A stretch of 64,000 bases of DNA from Mesorhizobium sp. M7A.F.Ca.US.008.03.1.1 (GTDB lineage Bacteria; Pseudomonadota; Alphaproteobacteria; Rhizobiales; Rhizobiaceae). The position numbers and the translations under genes were made by a program. Shown one piece after another: positions 1 through 12,364 of the stretch. Numbering within the stretch: position 1 is the stretch's first letter; every line of letters starts with the position of its first letter. The notes below the pieces were generated by a model that had not been told where the DNA came from, searched no databases, and saw nothing but the letters and a program-made list of their open reading frames with translations. The stretch is taken from NCBI RefSeq assembly GCF_003997495.1, contig NZ_RZRU01000003.1, forward strand, positions 1-64,000. Reading direction: 5' to 3'.

Positions 1-69
1 CCGTCGCGCCAGCGTGCCCTTGCCGGCGCCGGCCGGACCGTCGATGGCGATGGTGAAGGTGTGAGTCAT
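1..69 (-). CDS. cmk: Cytidylate kinase, N-terminal fragment (runs off the left edge)
   Basis: Only the first 23 codons are present, read on the minus strand from an ATG at 69. They encode a hydrophobic beta strand followed by a P-loop, GPAGAGKGT, the nucleotide-binding signature at the start of CMP kinase, which phosphorylates CMP and dCMP in pyrimidine salvage. It lies 89 bp downstream of aroA on the same strand. The order aroA-cmk (then usually rpsA) is common in alphaproteobacteria, which supports the call despite the short fragment. Confidence 0.85.
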   Translation of the reverse strand, partial: MTHTFTIAIDGPAGAGKGTLARR

Positions 70-158
70 TGACAGGCCAACGAAAAGAGCAGGCGTGGCG
101 ATCCTTCGCGCCCCCCTCTGTCCTGCCAGCGTGCCAAGGCTATTGGTTGCCACGACTC

Positions 159-1556
<1,398 letters not shown>

Positions 1557-1723
1557 TCATTTGTTGTGGCGGTCTCGTATCACGGCGGGCCGAAATGGTC
1601 ATCCCCCATGGTCGTCACTGACGCGACGCCTTTCAACGTATGGTTTTGTGACGCCGGCTTTTCGCTTTGACAGCGCTGCAAACTGTGGTTAAGGGGACCA
1701 CTCTTTTATTGACGAGGCTTGCC

Positions 1724-2113
1724 GTGGCAAAAACCGAACTTGGCACAAAACGTATCGACCCGGAGACGGGCCGAAAATTCTACGACCTGAACAAGGACCC
1801 GATCGTCTCGCCCTACACCGGCAAGACCTATCCGCGTTCCTATTTCGAGGAAGGCAAGATTGCCGCTCTCGAGGAGGAAGAGGAAGTGGCCGAGAAGGAA
1901 GTGGACGCCGAGGAAGAAGAAGGCGTTGAGGTCGTCTCGCTCGAAGAGGCTGATGAGGACGTCAAGGGCGACGACCTGCCGGATCTTGGCGACGACGAGG
2001 ACGACGTCGATCTCGGCGACGACGAGGACGACACCTTCCTCGCCGACGAAGAGGAAGAAGATGACGACGTTGCCGACATGATCGGCGTCGGCGACGACGA
2101 CGACGAGGTTTGA
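1724..2113 (+). CDS. TIGR02300-family acidic protein
   Basis: The protein has 129 residues from the chosen GTG start. The first 45 residues form a compact conserved domain (ELGTKRIDPETGRKFYDLN, then PIVSPYTGKTYP) typical of the alphaproteobacterial FYDLN-acid / TIGR02300 family. The remaining two thirds is an extremely acidic, low-complexity tail of Asp and Glu runs, probably disordered. Starts further upstream (TTG at 1667) would add an uncharacteristic peptide and run through a likely promoter with TTGACA at 1667-1672, so GTG 1724 is preferred. The gene is divergent from aroA. The function of the family is unknown to me. Confidence 0.85.
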   Translation: MAKTELGTKRIDPETGRKFYDLNKDPIVSPYTGKTYPRSYFEEGKIAALEEEEEVAEKEVDAEEEEGVEVVSLEEADEDVKGDDLPDLGDDEDDVDLGDDEDDTFLADEEEEDDDVADMIGVGDDDDEV

Positions 2114-2133
2114 TCGGGCCTTGAAAGCGGGCA

Positions 2134-2158
2134 TTTGCAGGCTTTCGCGGCCTGCAAA
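2134..2158 (+). terminator. Stem-loop after the TIGR02300 gene, possible terminator
   Basis: A perfect 9-bp stem (TTTGCAGGC at 2134-2142 with GCCTGCAAA at 2150-2158) and a 7-nt loop lie 20 nt after the stop codon. An A-rich rather than T-rich tract follows, so this is not a textbook intrinsic terminator. Confidence 0.45.
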
Positions 2159-2286
2159 GAAAAAGCGGCTCTCGAAGGCTTGATATCTGAGAAGGGCGGG
2201 GTTAGAAGCCGCCTGCACTAACGGCGCGGTCTCCAACTCGCGCCGGATCTCTTCGCCGGAAACGGCGCCGGTTGACTGCCGGAAGT

Positions 2287-2362
<76 letters not shown>

Positions 2363-2554
2363 AACAGTCCCTCTGCAATTCGCAGCCGATGAATGTGCCG
2401 CACTGAGGTCATCTGCGTTTGATGGTCAGTTCAGGCAACGCCGCTGAAAGCGCCTCCATCAAACGGAACGAACGAGCCATTTCTCGAGAGCAACTGCTCG
2501 CCGGACAAAGTCTTCACTGTTCATGGAGCGCTTAGTGACTGAAAGCCAGCCCGA

Positions 2555-3703
2555 TCACCACTCGGCGAAGGAGCCGTCCTTGTGGCGCCAGATCGGATTG
2601 CGCCAGCGGTGGCCTTCTTTAGCGCGTTCCTTGACATACTCTTCGTCGATCTCGACACCGAGGCCTGGGCCGTCGGGGATGGCGACATAACCATCCTCGT
2701 AGCGGAAGACGTCCTTGTTGGCGGCGTAGTCGAGCAGGTCGTTAGCGGCGTTGTAGTGGATGCCGAGGCTCTGCTCCTGGATGAAGCAGTTGTAGCTGAC
2801 GGCGTCGAGCTGCAGGCATGCGGCAAGGGCGATTGGCCCGAGCGGGCAGTGCGGCGCCACGGCGACGTCATAGGCTTCCGCCATCGCCGCGATCTTGCGG
2901 CATTCGGTGATGCCGCCGGCATGCGAGAGGTCGGGCTGGATGATGTCGACGACGCCCTCCTCGAACACCGACTTGAAATCCCAGCGGCTGTAGAGGCGCT
3001 CGCCGAGCGCAATCGGCGTCGAGCCGAGCGCGGCGATCTCCTTCAGCGCCTCGCGGTTTTCGCTGAGCACCGGCTCCTCGATGAACATCAGCCTGTAGGG
3101 CTCCAGCTCCTTGACCAGGGCGCGCGCCATCGGCCGGTGCACGCGGCCATGAAAATCGACAGCGATGCCTATGTTGGGTCCGACCGCGTCGCGCACCATG
3201 GCGACGCGTTCGACAGCAGCGTCTATTCTGTCGTGGCTGTCGACGATCTGCAGTTCCTCGGTGCCGTTCATCTTCAACGCCAGGAAACCGCGCGCAACCA
3301 TTTCCTTCGCACCAGCGGCCACTTCGGCCGGCCGGTCGCCGCCGATCCAGGAATAGACCTTGATCGTGTCGCGCAGCTTGCCACCGAGCAGCTCGTGCAC
3401 GGGCACGCCGAGCGCCTTGCCCTTGATGTCCCACAGCGCCTGGTCGATGCCGGCAATTGCGCTCATCAGGATCGGCCCGCCACGATAGAAGCCGCCGCGG
3501 TGCATCACCGTCCAGTGATCCTCGATCAGGCGGGGATCCTTGCCGATCAGATAATCGCCAAGCTCCTTGACCGCTGCCTCGACGGTCAGCGCCCGGCCTT
3601 CGACGACCGGCTCGCCCCAGCCGGTGACGCCGGCATCGGTTTCGATCTTCAGGAACAGCCAGCGCGGCGGAACGATGTAGGTGGTGAGCGAGATGATTTT
3701 CAT
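2555..3703 (-). CDS. dgoD: D-galactonate dehydratase (enolase superfamily)
   Basis: The 382-residue enzyme belongs to the mandelate racemase branch of the enolase superfamily and should convert D-galactonate to 2-keto-3-deoxygalactonate. The residues described for E. coli DgoD fall at the same numbers here: metal ligands Asp183, Glu209 and Glu235, and catalytic His185 and His285 (contexts DFHGR, IEEP, GERLYSR and APHCPLGP). The ATG at 3703 is chosen because it begins the canonical MKI-type N-terminus; the frame stays open upstream only as overlap with the regulator gene. The gene follows gntR by 8 bp on the same strand and is divergent from an arabinose uptake and oxidation operon, suggesting joint handling of L-arabinose and D-galactose, which share C2-C4 stereochemistry. 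Confidence 0.93.
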   Translation of the reverse strand: MKIISLTTYIVPPRWLFLKIETDAGVTGWGEPVVEGRALTVEAAVKELGDYLIGKDPRLIEDHWTVMHRGGFYRGGPILMSAIAGIDQALWDIKGKALGVPVHELLGGKLRDTIKVYSWIGGDRPAEVAAGAKEMVARGFLALKMNGTEELQIVDSHDRIDAAVERVAMVRDAVGPNIGIAVDFHGRVHRPMARALVKELEPYRLMFIEEPVLSENREALKEIAALGSTPIALGERLYSRWDFKSVFEEGVVDIIQPDLSHAGGITECRKIAAMAEAYDVAVAPHCPLGPIALAACLQLDAVSYNCFIQEQSLGIHYNAANDLLDYAANKDVFRYEDGYVAIPDGPGLGVEIDEEYVKERAKEGHRWRNPIWRHKDGSFAEW

Positions 3704-3711
3704 GCGCAGTC

Positions 3712-4458
3712 TCAGTTGCTCTTGAGTTTCTTGGCGCTGACGAGGTCGCGCGCCGCGAGGTCGAGGATCTTGTTTGCTGCCCCACGCGCCGCCTCGGCGT
3801 CGCGCATGCGCAGCGCTTCGACCACCTCGCGGTGCGCCGCAACGGCCTCCATGCGCCGGTCGAGCGAAATCACCGCCGTCGCCTCCAGCGAGAATTTCAG
3901 CCCTGCGTCGATCAGATTGCCGATCTGGCGAAAGATCGGGTTGTGGCTCGCGGCGTAGACGATCTGGTGGAAGGCGATGTCGCTGCGCGAGAAGGCGGCG
4001 AGATCCTCGCCCGCGCCCGCCATGCCGCGCCATGCGGCTTCGAGATCGGCGATCTCCTGCAGCGTCGCGCGCGTGGCAGCCAGTTCGGCAACCAGCGGTT
4101 CGATGGCGCGGCGCGTTTCGAGGATGGCATCGAAGAGCTTGTCGTCCAGTGCATGCGGCGCGTGCCAGGCCAGCACCTGTGGGTCGATGATATTCCAGTC
4201 GTCCTCGTTGCAGACGATCGTGCCGACGCGTGGCCGCGACAGCACCAGCCCCTTTGCCGCCAACACTTTCAAGGCCTCACGGATGACGGTGCGGCTGACG
4301 CCGTATTCGACGCCGAGTTCGTTTTCGGTCGGCAGTGAGGAGCCGGCCGGATAGCGCCCGGAAAAGATGTCCGAGGCAATCGCCTTGGTCACGTCGGGCA
4401 TGACGCGCGGGCGGCGAGTGGCTGTGTCGCCTTGCGGTTTCTTCAAAGTCCCGGTCAC
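3712..4458 (-). CDS. GntR-family (FadR/FCD-type) transcriptional regulator
   Basis: The 248-residue regulator has an N-terminal winged helix ([20 protein letters not shown], then IREAL) followed by an all-helical FCD ligand domain, as in regulators of sugar-acid catabolism. I chose the GTG at 4458 because GGAGGAGGG stands 7 nt upstream on the coding strand; an ATG at 4500 would add 14 residues without such a site. It is cotranscribed with dgoD and divergent from araF, so it probably controls both arms through the palindrome at 4567-4599. The effector may be a sugar acid or keto-deoxy acid of the pathway (inference). Confidence 0.9.
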   Translation of the reverse strand: MTGTLKKPQGDTATRRPRVMPDVTKAIASDIFSGRYPAGSSLPTENELGVEYGVSRTVIREALKVLAAKGLVLSRPRVGTIVCNEDDWNIIDPQVLAWHAPHALDDKLFDAILETRRAIEPLVAELAATRATLQEIADLEAAWRGMAGAGEDLAAFSRSDIAFHQIVYAASHNPIFRQIGNLIDAGLKFSLEATAVISLDRRMEAVAAHREVVEALRMRDAEAARGAANKILDLAARDLVSAKKLKSN

Positions 4459-4566
4459 CTCAGCCCTCCTCCAAGGCGGCGAACCGCTGGTTTCGCACAA
4501 TCGGTCCGGCCTTAACGGATGCGGATCAATTGCGCCAGCGATCGCTGGTCAGAGCATGTACCTTAA

Positions 4567-4599
4567 TTATCATACAAGATCAATTGACGAGTATGATAA
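4567..4599. promoter_or_regulatory. Inverted repeat in the dgoD/ara divergent promoter, probable GntR operator
   Basis: TTATCATAC (4567-4575) and GTATGATAA (4591-4599) are perfect 9-bp arms separated by 15 nt. They lie between the divergently transcribed gntR-dgoD and araFGH units in an AT-rich island of otherwise GC-rich DNA. TTGTATGATAA-type half sites resemble operators of FCD-type GntR regulators. The TATGAT cores could also serve as -10 elements for each direction. Confidence 0.6.
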
Positions 4600-4657
4600 A
4601 AGCGACTAGAGACTCGGCATCCGGGCTGGGCGCCCGGTCTATCGCTGGGAGGTAATC

Positions 4658-5647
4658 ATGCGACTTTTGAAGACCGCGCTCGTCGCGGGCGCGCTTGCCG
4701 TGCTGTCCGTCACGACCATCGCTGCATATGCTCAGGACACCAAGATCGGTTTCATCGTCAAACAGCCCGAGGAACCGTGGTTCCAGGACGAATGGAAGTT
4801 CGCCGACCAGGCCGCTAAGGAAAAAGGCTTTACCCTGGTCAAGATCGGCGCCGAGGACGGCGAGAAGCTGATGTCGGCGATCGACAATCTCGGCGCCCAG
4901 GGCGCCCAGGGCTTTATCGTCTGCACGCCCGACGTGAAGCTTGGCCCCGGCATCGTCGCCAAGGCCGCCGCCAACAATCTCAAGCTGATGACCGTTGACG
5001 ACCGCCTGGTCGGCGCCGACGGCAAGGCGCTGGAAGACGTGCCGCATATGGGAATCTCGGCAACCAAGATCGGCGAGGCCGTCGGCCAGGCGATCGTCGA
5101 CGAAATGAAAGCGCGCGGCTGGAAGGCCGACGAGGTTGGCGCCATCCGCGTCTCCTACGACCAACTGCCGACCGCGGTCGATCGCGTCGAAGGTGCCATC
5201 TCGGTGCTGAAGGCAAACGGCTTCAAGGCCGAGAACATTTTTGACGCCCCGCAGGCCAAGACCGACACGGAAGCTGCCCTCAACGCAGCGACGGTCGTGC
5301 TCAACGCACATGCCGACATCAAGAAGTGGGTCTCCTTCGGTCTCAACGACGAGGCCGTGCTGGGCGCGGTGCGTGCTTCGGAAAGCGTCGGCATCCCCGC
5401 TGATAGCGTGATCGGCGTCGGCATCGGCGGGGCGGATTCGGCGATCAACGAGTTCAAGAAGCCGACCGCCACCGGCTTCGTCGGCACGGTGATCATCTCG
5501 CCGAAGCGCCATGGCTACGAGACGGCGCTCAACATGTATGACTGGGTTGCCAACAACAAGGAACCGGAGAAGCTGATCCTGACCTCGGGTGCGCTCGCCA
5601 AGCGCGACGACTACCAGAAGGTCCGCCAGGGCCTCGGCATCGAATAA
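4658..5647 (+). CDS. araF: L-arabinose-type sugar ABC transporter, periplasmic binding protein
   Basis: The 329-residue protein starts with a signal peptide (about residues 1-25, ending AYA-QD). The mature part is a type I periplasmic binding protein that resembles E. coli AraF along its length, including the opening GFIVKQPEEPWFQDEWKFAD and the ICTPD-like and VDDRLVG segments. AraF binds L-arabinose and, in E. coli, also D-galactose. It is the first gene of the operon, preceded by GGGAGG, and is followed by a strong stem-loop before araG. Confidence 0.93.
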   Translation: MRLLKTALVAGALAVLSVTTIAAYAQDTKIGFIVKQPEEPWFQDEWKFADQAAKEKGFTLVKIGAEDGEKLMSAIDNLGAQGAQGFIVCTPDVKLGPGIVAKAAANNLKLMTVDDRLVGADGKALEDVPHMGISATKIGEAVGQAIVDEMKARGWKADEVGAIRVSYDQLPTAVDRVEGAISVLKANGFKAENIFDAPQAKTDTEAALNAATVVLNAHADIKKWVSFGLNDEAVLGAVRASESVGIPADSVIGVGIGGADSAINEFKKPTATGFVGTVIISPKRHGYETALNMYDWVANNKEPEKLILTSGALAKRDDYQKVRQGLGIE

Positions 5648-5659
5648 TCCTCCCTGTAC

Positions 5660-5691
5660 AAACAGGCGGCGGCTCAACCCGCCGCCTGTTT
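5660..5691 (+). terminator. Stem-loop between araF and araG (mRNA stabiliser or attenuator)
   Basis: AAACAGGCGGCGG (5660-5672) and CCGCCGCCTGTTT (5679-5691) form a perfect 13-bp stem with a 6-nt CTCAAC loop, beginning 12 nt after the araF stop. There is no real T tract beyond the last stem bases. This fits the intercistronic hairpins that protect binding-protein mRNA and lower expression of downstream transporter genes, as in malE-malF. Confidence 0.7.
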
Positions 5692-5716
5692 GTCATGGCA
5701 TAAGAAGGATCGGCCC

Positions 5717-7228
5717 GTGTCCTTTCTCGACTTCTCGCACATCACCAAGACCTATCCGGGCGTCAAGGCGCTGTCGGACGTGTCGTTCGGCGTCGACAAG
5801 GGCGCCGTGCACGGCCTGATGGGCGAGAACGGCGCCGGCAAATCCACCCTGATCAAGATCCTGTCCGGCGACCAGCATGCCGACGAGGGCGAGATAAGCA
5901 TCGACGGCAAGGTCCAGGCCTATGCCTCGACCCGGGATGCCTTCGACAATGGTGTCATCGTCATCCACCAGGAACTGCAGCTCGTTCCTGAACTCACCGT
6001 CGCCGAAAATCTCAGCCTCGGACGTTTCCCCGCCAACGCCGGTATCATCGCCGGCCGCCGGATGCTGGGCGACGTCGGCGCCAAGCTGAAATCGGCCGGC
6101 ATCGACATCGACATGCGCCGCAAGGTCAAGACGCTGTCCATCGGCGAACGCCAGATGGTCGAGATCGCCAAGGCGGTCATGCTCGACGCACGCGTCATCG
6201 CGCTGGACGAGCCGACCTCGTCGCTGTCCTCGCGCGAAAGCGAAATCCTGTTTGCCCTGATCGACCGCCTGCGCGGCGAGGGCAAGGTCATCATCTACGT
6301 TTCGCACAGGCTCGACGAAGTGTTCCGGCTCTGCGACAGCCTGACCGTGCTGCGCGACGGCAAGCTCGCGGCGCACCACGCTTCGCTGAAAGGCGTCACC
6401 CGCGATCAGGTCGTCGCCGAGATGGTCGGCCGCGAGATTTCGGATATCTGGGGTTTTCGCGAACGAAAAACGGGCGATGTCCGCCTGAAGGTCGACGCTC
6501 TCAGCGGCCCCAAACTGAAGACGCCGGCCAGTTTCGAGGCGAGGGCAGGCGAGATCGTCGGCTTCTTCGGCCTGATCGGCGCAGGGCGCTCGGAACTGAT
6601 GCGGCTGGTCTATGGCGCCGATCCGCGTACGGGCGGCACCATCACCGTCGACGGCAAGCTGGTCCGTGCCACCGATCCGCGTGGCATGATCCGGGCCGGC
6701 ATCGTGCTGTGCTCGGAGGATCGCAAGCATGACGGCATCATCCAGGGCCGCTCGGTCGAGGAGAACATCAACATCTCGTCGCGGCGCCATCACGCGCGCT
6801 TCGGCGTGCTGAACCGCGCCAGCGAGATCGCCACCGCCGAAACCTTCATCAAGAAGCTCAAGGTGCGCACGCCCTCGCGCAAGCAGGACATCATCAACCT
6901 CTCCGGCGGCAACCAGCAGAAGGTCATCCTCGGCCGCTGGCTGTCCGAACAGGGCGTGCGGGTCCTCATTGTCGACGAGCCGACCCGCGGCATCGACGTC
7001 GGCGCCAAATCGGAAATCTACGAATTGCTCTACCAGCTTGCCCAGGACGGCATGGCGATCGTCGTCGTCTCGTCCGAACTGCCGGAAGTGATGGGCATCT
7101 GCGATCGCATTCTGGTGATGTGCGGCGGCCGCGTCAGCGCCGAACTCACCCGCGACCAGTTCGCCGAAAGGGCGATCCTGGCCGCTGCACTTCCCGATCA
7201 GAAAACCCCCGACGCGATCGCATCCTGA
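5717..7228 (+). CDS. araG: L-arabinose-type sugar ABC transporter, ATP-binding protein
   Basis: The 503-residue protein has two fused nucleotide-binding domains, the hallmark of sugar importers of the CUT2 class. The first has Walker A GENGAGKST and the motif LSIGERQMVEIAKA; the second has a degenerate Walker A (GLIGAGRSEL) but a full signature LSGGNQQKVILGRW and Walker B. The GTG at 5717 with AAGGAT upstream gives the normal start VSFLDFSHITKTYPGVKAL. A TTG at 5690 lies inside the hairpin stem and is unlikely. It energises uptake with AraF and AraH. Confidence 0.93.
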   Translation: MSFLDFSHITKTYPGVKALSDVSFGVDKGAVHGLMGENGAGKSTLIKILSGDQHADEGEISIDGKVQAYASTRDAFDNGVIVIHQELQLVPELTVAENLSLGRFPANAGIIAGRRMLGDVGAKLKSAGIDIDMRRKVKTLSIGERQMVEIAKAVMLDARVIALDEPTSSLSSRESEILFALIDRLRGEGKVIIYVSHRLDEVFRLCDSLTVLRDGKLAAHHASLKGVTRDQVVAEMVGREISDIWGFRERKTGDVRLKVDALSGPKLKTPASFEARAGEIVGFFGLIGAGRSELMRLVYGADPRTGGTITVDGKLVRATDPRGMIRAGIVLCSEDRKHDGIIQGRSVEENINISSRRHHARFGVLNRASEIATAETFIKKLKVRTPSRKQDIINLSGGNQQKVILGRWLSEQGVRVLIVDEPTRGIDVGAKSEIYELLYQLAQDGMAIVVVSSELPEVMGICDRILVMCGGRVSAELTRDQFAERAILAAALPDQKTPDAIAS

Positions 7229-7238
7229 GGACTTTGGC

Positions 7239-8189
7239 ATGACCGACCAGTTGAAAAAAATCCTGCTCGGCGAACAGGGCCTCGTCGTCATCTTCGTCGT
7301 CGCCTTCGCGCTGGTGTCGCTCTTGGTGCCGAACTTCCTCACCGACCGCAACATGCTCGGCCTGCTGCAGTCGGTGGTCACCGTCGGCATCGTCGCCTGC
7401 ACCATGATGTTCTGCCTTGCCGCGCGTGACTTCGACCTGTCGGTCGGCTCCATCGTCGCCTTTGCCGGCATGGTCGCGGTGATGGCGTCGAATTACACCG
7501 GCTCGATCCTGCTCGGCCTGCTGGCGGCAATTGCCTGCGGCGCCTTCGTGGGCTTCATCAACGGTGTCGTCATCGCCAAATTCCGCATCAACGCGCTGAT
7601 CACGACACTGGCCACCATGCAGATCGTGCGCGGGTTTGCGCTGATTGCGTCCGACGGCCGTGCCGTCGGTATCAACAGCCCGGATTTTTATCAGCTCGCG
7701 CTGTCGAAACTGCTCGGCATACCGACGCCTGTCTGGGTGCTCGCCATCCTGTTTTGCATCTTCGGCTTCGTCCTCAACCGCACCGTCTTCGGCAAGAACA
7801 CGCTGGCCATCGGCGGCAATCCCGAGGCCTCGCGCCTTGCCGGCGTCAATGTCGACCGGACGCGCATCTGGATATTCGCGCTGCAGGGCGTCGTCTGCGG
7901 CATCGCCGGCATCCTGCTCGCGTCGCGCATCACTTCCGGGCAGCCCAACGCTGCGGTCGGGCTCGAGCTTTCGGTCATCTCGGCCTGCGTGCTCGGCGGC
8001 GTCTCGCTTGCCGGCGGCCGCGCCACCATGTCGGGCGTCATCGTCGGCGTACTGATCATGGGTATCGCCGAGAACGCCATGAACCTGCTCAATATCCCGG
8101 CCTTCTACCAGTACATCGTGCGTGGCGTGATCCTGCTGCTGGCCGTGCTGCTCGACAATCTGCGCTCGTCGGCACTGGGCCGGCGTTAG
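7239..8189 (+). CDS. araH: L-arabinose-type sugar ABC transporter, permease
   Basis: The 316-residue integral membrane protein is dominated by hydrophobic helices. It shows the CUT2 permease pattern: ARDFDLSVGSIVAFAGM near residue 70 and NPEASRLAGVNVDRTRI near residue 195. It starts 10 bp after araG and is followed 15 bp later by the sugar dehydrogenase gene, so the translocation pore and the first catabolic enzyme share one transcript. Confidence 0.92.
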   Translation: MTDQLKKILLGEQGLVVIFVVAFALVSLLVPNFLTDRNMLGLLQSVVTVGIVACTMMFCLAARDFDLSVGSIVAFAGMVAVMASNYTGSILLGLLAAIACGAFVGFINGVVIAKFRINALITTLATMQIVRGFALIASDGRAVGINSPDFYQLALSKLLGIPTPVWVLAILFCIFGFVLNRTVFGKNTLAIGGNPEASRLAGVNVDRTRIWIFALQGVVCGIAGILLASRITSGQPNAAVGLELSVISACVLGGVSLAGGRATMSGVIVGVLIMGIAENAMNLLNIPAFYQYIVRGVILLLAVLLDNLRSSALGRR

Positions 8190-8204
8190 GCTGGAGGAAC
8201 AAAA

Positions 8205-8984
8205 ATGGCTGGGCGCCTTTCCGGCAAACGCATCTTCCTGACCGGTGCCGCGCAAGGCATCGGGCTCGCCATCGCCGAGGCCTGCCTAGCCGAAGGCGCA
8301 AGACTGTTCCTGGTCGACCGCGACGGCGCACTGCTGGACAAGGCCGTCGCCGGCCTCGCCGCACCGCAAGGCCGTGTCGGGCGTGTTGTAGCCGACATAA
8401 GCGACAGCGCCGCGATTGCTGCTGCCGTCAGCCAAGCGAACGCCGAGATCGGCCCGATCAACGCGCTGATCAACAATGCCGGGGTCAATGTGTTCTCGAC
8501 TCCGCTCGAGGCGACCGAGGAAGAGTGGAACCGCAACTTCGACGTCAACGTCAAGGGAGCCTGGAACTGCAGCAAGGCGGTGCTGCCGGGCATGATCGCG
8601 AGCGGCGGCGGCGCCATCCTCAACATCGCCTCGACGCACAGCTTCACCATCATCCCGCACACCTTCCCCTATCCGGTCGCCAAGCACGCGCTGCTTGGCC
8701 TGACCAAATCGCTGGCACTCGAATATGCGGCGCAAGGCGTGCGCGTGAACGCGCTGGCGCCGGGCTATGTCGAGACGCAGAAGGCCATCGACTACTGGAA
8801 CAGCTTTCCCGATCCGGCAGCGGCACGCACCAACACCATGGCGCTGCATCCTGGCGGCCGCATCGCCACGGCGCCCGAGATCGCGCTGGCCGCGGTGTTC
8901 ATGATTTCCGACGAGTGCCCGTTCATGAACGCGGCGACCCTCGTCGTCGATGGTGGACTGAACCAGCTCCAGCATCCCGTCTGA
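8205..8984 (+). CDS. Short-chain dehydrogenase, probable L-arabinose/D-galactose 1-dehydrogenase
   Basis: The 259-residue protein is a classical SDR: the cofactor loop TGAAQGIG lies near residue 13, NNAGVN near residue 90, and the catalytic Ser and Tyr-x-x-x-Lys (YPVAK) near residues 145-161. GGAGG precedes the start. Its place directly after araH and before L-arabonate dehydratase suggests it oxidises L-arabinose (and perhaps D-galactose) to the lactone, the first step of the non-phosphorylative route. No lactonase gene is seen nearby. The substrate is inferred only from context; SDRs cannot be assigned from fold alone. Confidence 0.75.
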   Translation: MAGRLSGKRIFLTGAAQGIGLAIAEACLAEGARLFLVDRDGALLDKAVAGLAAPQGRVGRVVADISDSAAIAAAVSQANAEIGPINALINNAGVNVFSTPLEATEEEWNRNFDVNVKGAWNCSKAVLPGMIASGGGAILNIASTHSFTIIPHTFPYPVAKHALLGLTKSLALEYAAQGVRVNALAPGYVETQKAIDYWNSFPDPAAARTNTMALHPGGRIATAPEIALAAVFMISDECPFMNAATLVVDGGLNQLQHPV

Positions 8985-8998
8985 ATTCCGGGAAAACC

Positions 8999-10711
<1,713 letters not shown>

Positions 10712-10722
10712 GGTCGACCAGC

Positions 10723-11628
10723 ATGCCCAATTTCCGGCCTGACGATTTCCACGGCATTCACGCCATTCTCTACGCGCTCTTTGACGTGAACGAACAGCTG
10801 GACCGCGCGGCGATGCGTCGGCAAGTCGAGATCTGCCTGGCGACCGGCGTGCACGGCATGGCGGCGCTCGGCCTGGCGACGGAAGTCGCCAAGCTGACCG
10901 GCGCCGAGCGCCGGACGATCATGGACTGGACGGCGGAAGACACCGCCGGAAAAGTGCCGCTCGCCTTCACCATCTTCGGCTCTTCGGTGGCCGAGCAGAT
11001 CGCACAGGTTCGGCACGCCGAAAGCGTGGGAGCGGATTGGGTGATCCTGCAGCCGCCGCCGGTCGGATCCTATGGTGCGCCGGAATACATCAGGTTCTTC
11101 GGCCGCGTCGCCGAGGCGACCGACCTGCCGGTGGCGATCCAGAACGCGCCGGCCTTTTTCGGGCGCGGCCTGTCATCGGACGAAATCCGCGGACTCGTCA
11201 CGCTGCATCCCAACATCAGGCTGATCAAGGGCGAGGGTCCGGTCACCGATATTGCCGGATTGATCGAACGCACCGAAGGCCGCATGCCGGTTTTCAACGG
11301 ACGCGGCGGCCTGGAGCTGGTCGATAATTTCCGCATCGGTTGCCGCGGCATGATCCTGGCGCCGGATTGCGTCGACTATGCCGTGCGCGCCTATCATGCG
11401 TTCCGCGCCGGAGACGAAGTCACGGCCGAGGCTGAATATACAAGAATGTTGCCGGCAGCCGTCTTCGTCATGCAAGGCATCGAAAACCTGATCTGCTACG
11501 GCAAGCGGCTGTTCGGCGCTCGTATCGGCATCCCGATACACGACCGGGCTCCCGCGATGCGACCCAGCGAGATCGGCCTTGCGATGGTGGCGCGCTTTGC
11601 GGCTGGCCTCGGCCGGTTGCCGGGCTAA
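10723..11628 (+). CDS. L-2-keto-3-deoxyarabonate dehydratase (DapA/NAL superfamily)
   Basis: The 301-residue protein belongs to the dihydrodipicolinate synthase superfamily. The Schiff-base lysine is Lys169 in RLIKGEG, with Glu171 two residues on; a Lys/Glu pair of this kind is, as I recall, the catalytic pair of the Azospirillum brasilense enzyme. The catalytic tyrosine of DapA (YNVP) is replaced by Gln140 (IQNAP), arguing against a DapA-type aldol reaction and for dehydration to alpha-ketoglutarate semialdehyde. ATG 10723 is chosen over an in-frame upstream start at 10675 that overlaps the previous gene. It is the last gene of the arabinose operon; the next enzyme, a semialdehyde dehydrogenase, is not in the operon. 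Confidence 0.85.
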   Translation: MPNFRPDDFHGIHAILYALFDVNEQLDRAAMRRQVEICLATGVHGMAALGLATEVAKLTGAERRTIMDWTAEDTAGKVPLAFTIFGSSVAEQIAQVRHAESVGADWVILQPPPVGSYGAPEYIRFFGRVAEATDLPVAIQNAPAFFGRGLSSDEIRGLVTLHPNIRLIKGEGPVTDIAGLIERTEGRMPVFNGRGGLELVDNFRIGCRGMILAPDCVDYAVRAYHAFRAGDEVTAEAEYTRMLPAAVFVMQGIENLICYGKRLFGARIGIPIHDRAPAMRPSEIGLAMVARFAAGLGRLPG

Positions 11629-11659
11629 ACGGCAATTCCCGCTAATAGGTCGTCCGCCC

Positions 11660-11683
11660 GACCCGCGACAATATCAGCGGGTC
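11660..11683. terminator. Stem-loop between convergent genes, possible bidirectional terminator
   Basis: GACCCGC (11660-11666) pairs perfectly with GCGGGTC (11677-11683) around a 10-nt loop. It lies in the 61-bp gap between the end of the arabinose operon and the end of the convergent gntR gene. No T tract is visible on either strand. Confidence 0.4.
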
Positions 11684-11689
11684 CTGAGG

Positions 11690-12364
11690 CTAACCGAGAA
11701 GGTCGGCCGCGACTTCGAGCGTGTTGCGCAACGAGGTCTCGAGATGGCGTTCCATCGCCTGCGCGGCGCCCTCGGCATCGTGAAGCTTCAAAGCCGCGAA
11801 GATGGCTTCATGCTGCTCGATCGTCTGTTCGCCATAGCCTGGCTTCGGAATGACGAGATGGCGGCCGCGGTCCATCTGCGCCTTGGAGATGTCTACGGCT
11901 CTCCAGATCATCGGCAGGCCGCAGATTTCGGCGATGGTGCGGTGAAAGACATCGTCAAGTTGTATCGCGGTGGCATATCTGCCCTGCGATATGGCAAGCC
12001 GGTGCGCCGCGATATTGTCTTCCAGCAATTCGCCGGCTGCCGGTGAGAACTTGGCGGCCGCGCGTCGGGCGCTTTCCATCTCCAGGGCCCGGCGGATGAC
12101 GTAGGCTTCTTCCAGGTCGGCCCGGCTGATCGGCGCGACATAAATGCCGGTCTGCGCCAGGATGTTGACCAGACCCTCGTCGCTGATGCGCTTGACCGCT
12201 TCGCGCACTGGGGTACGCGAAACACCGAGCGCTTCCGCGATGGCCACCTCGTTGATCACTTCCCCGGGCCTCATCTGTCCGACGACGATCAGGTTGCGAA
12301 TCTGATGATAGATCTGATCGCGGAGCGGAAGAGCCCTATTGAGCGCCGAAGGATCCAGGTCCAT
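11690..12364 (-). CDS. GntR-family (FCD-type) transcriptional regulator
   Basis: The 224-residue regulator has a winged-helix domain (VAIAEALGVSRTPVREAVKR near residues 41-60) and a C-terminal helical FCD domain with the EQHEAIFAAL motif. It ends convergently with the arabinose operon and starts 389 bp from the divergent ssuD-like gene. It could therefore control either the sugar operon or the organosulfur module; the palindromes at 12575-12620 upstream of ssuD make the latter worth testing. Confidence 0.88.
   Translation of the reverse strand: MDLDPSALNRALPLRDQIYHQIRNLIVVGQMRPGEVINEVAIAEALGVSRTPVREAVKRISDEGLVNILAQTGIYVAPISRADLEEAYVIRRALEMESARRAAAKFSPAAGELLEDNIAAHRLAISQGRYATAIQLDDVFHRTIAEICGLPMIWRAVDISKAQMDRGRHLVIPKPGYGEQTIEQHEAIFAALKLHDAEGAAQAMERHLETSLRNTLEVAADLLG

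Noticed and set aside
7754..8998. Long in-frame extension upstream of the L-arabonate dehydratase
   Set aside because: The frame is open through the SDR gene and part of araH by chance; the translated extension is Arg-rich and unlike any dehydratase, while ATG 8999 gives the family start.
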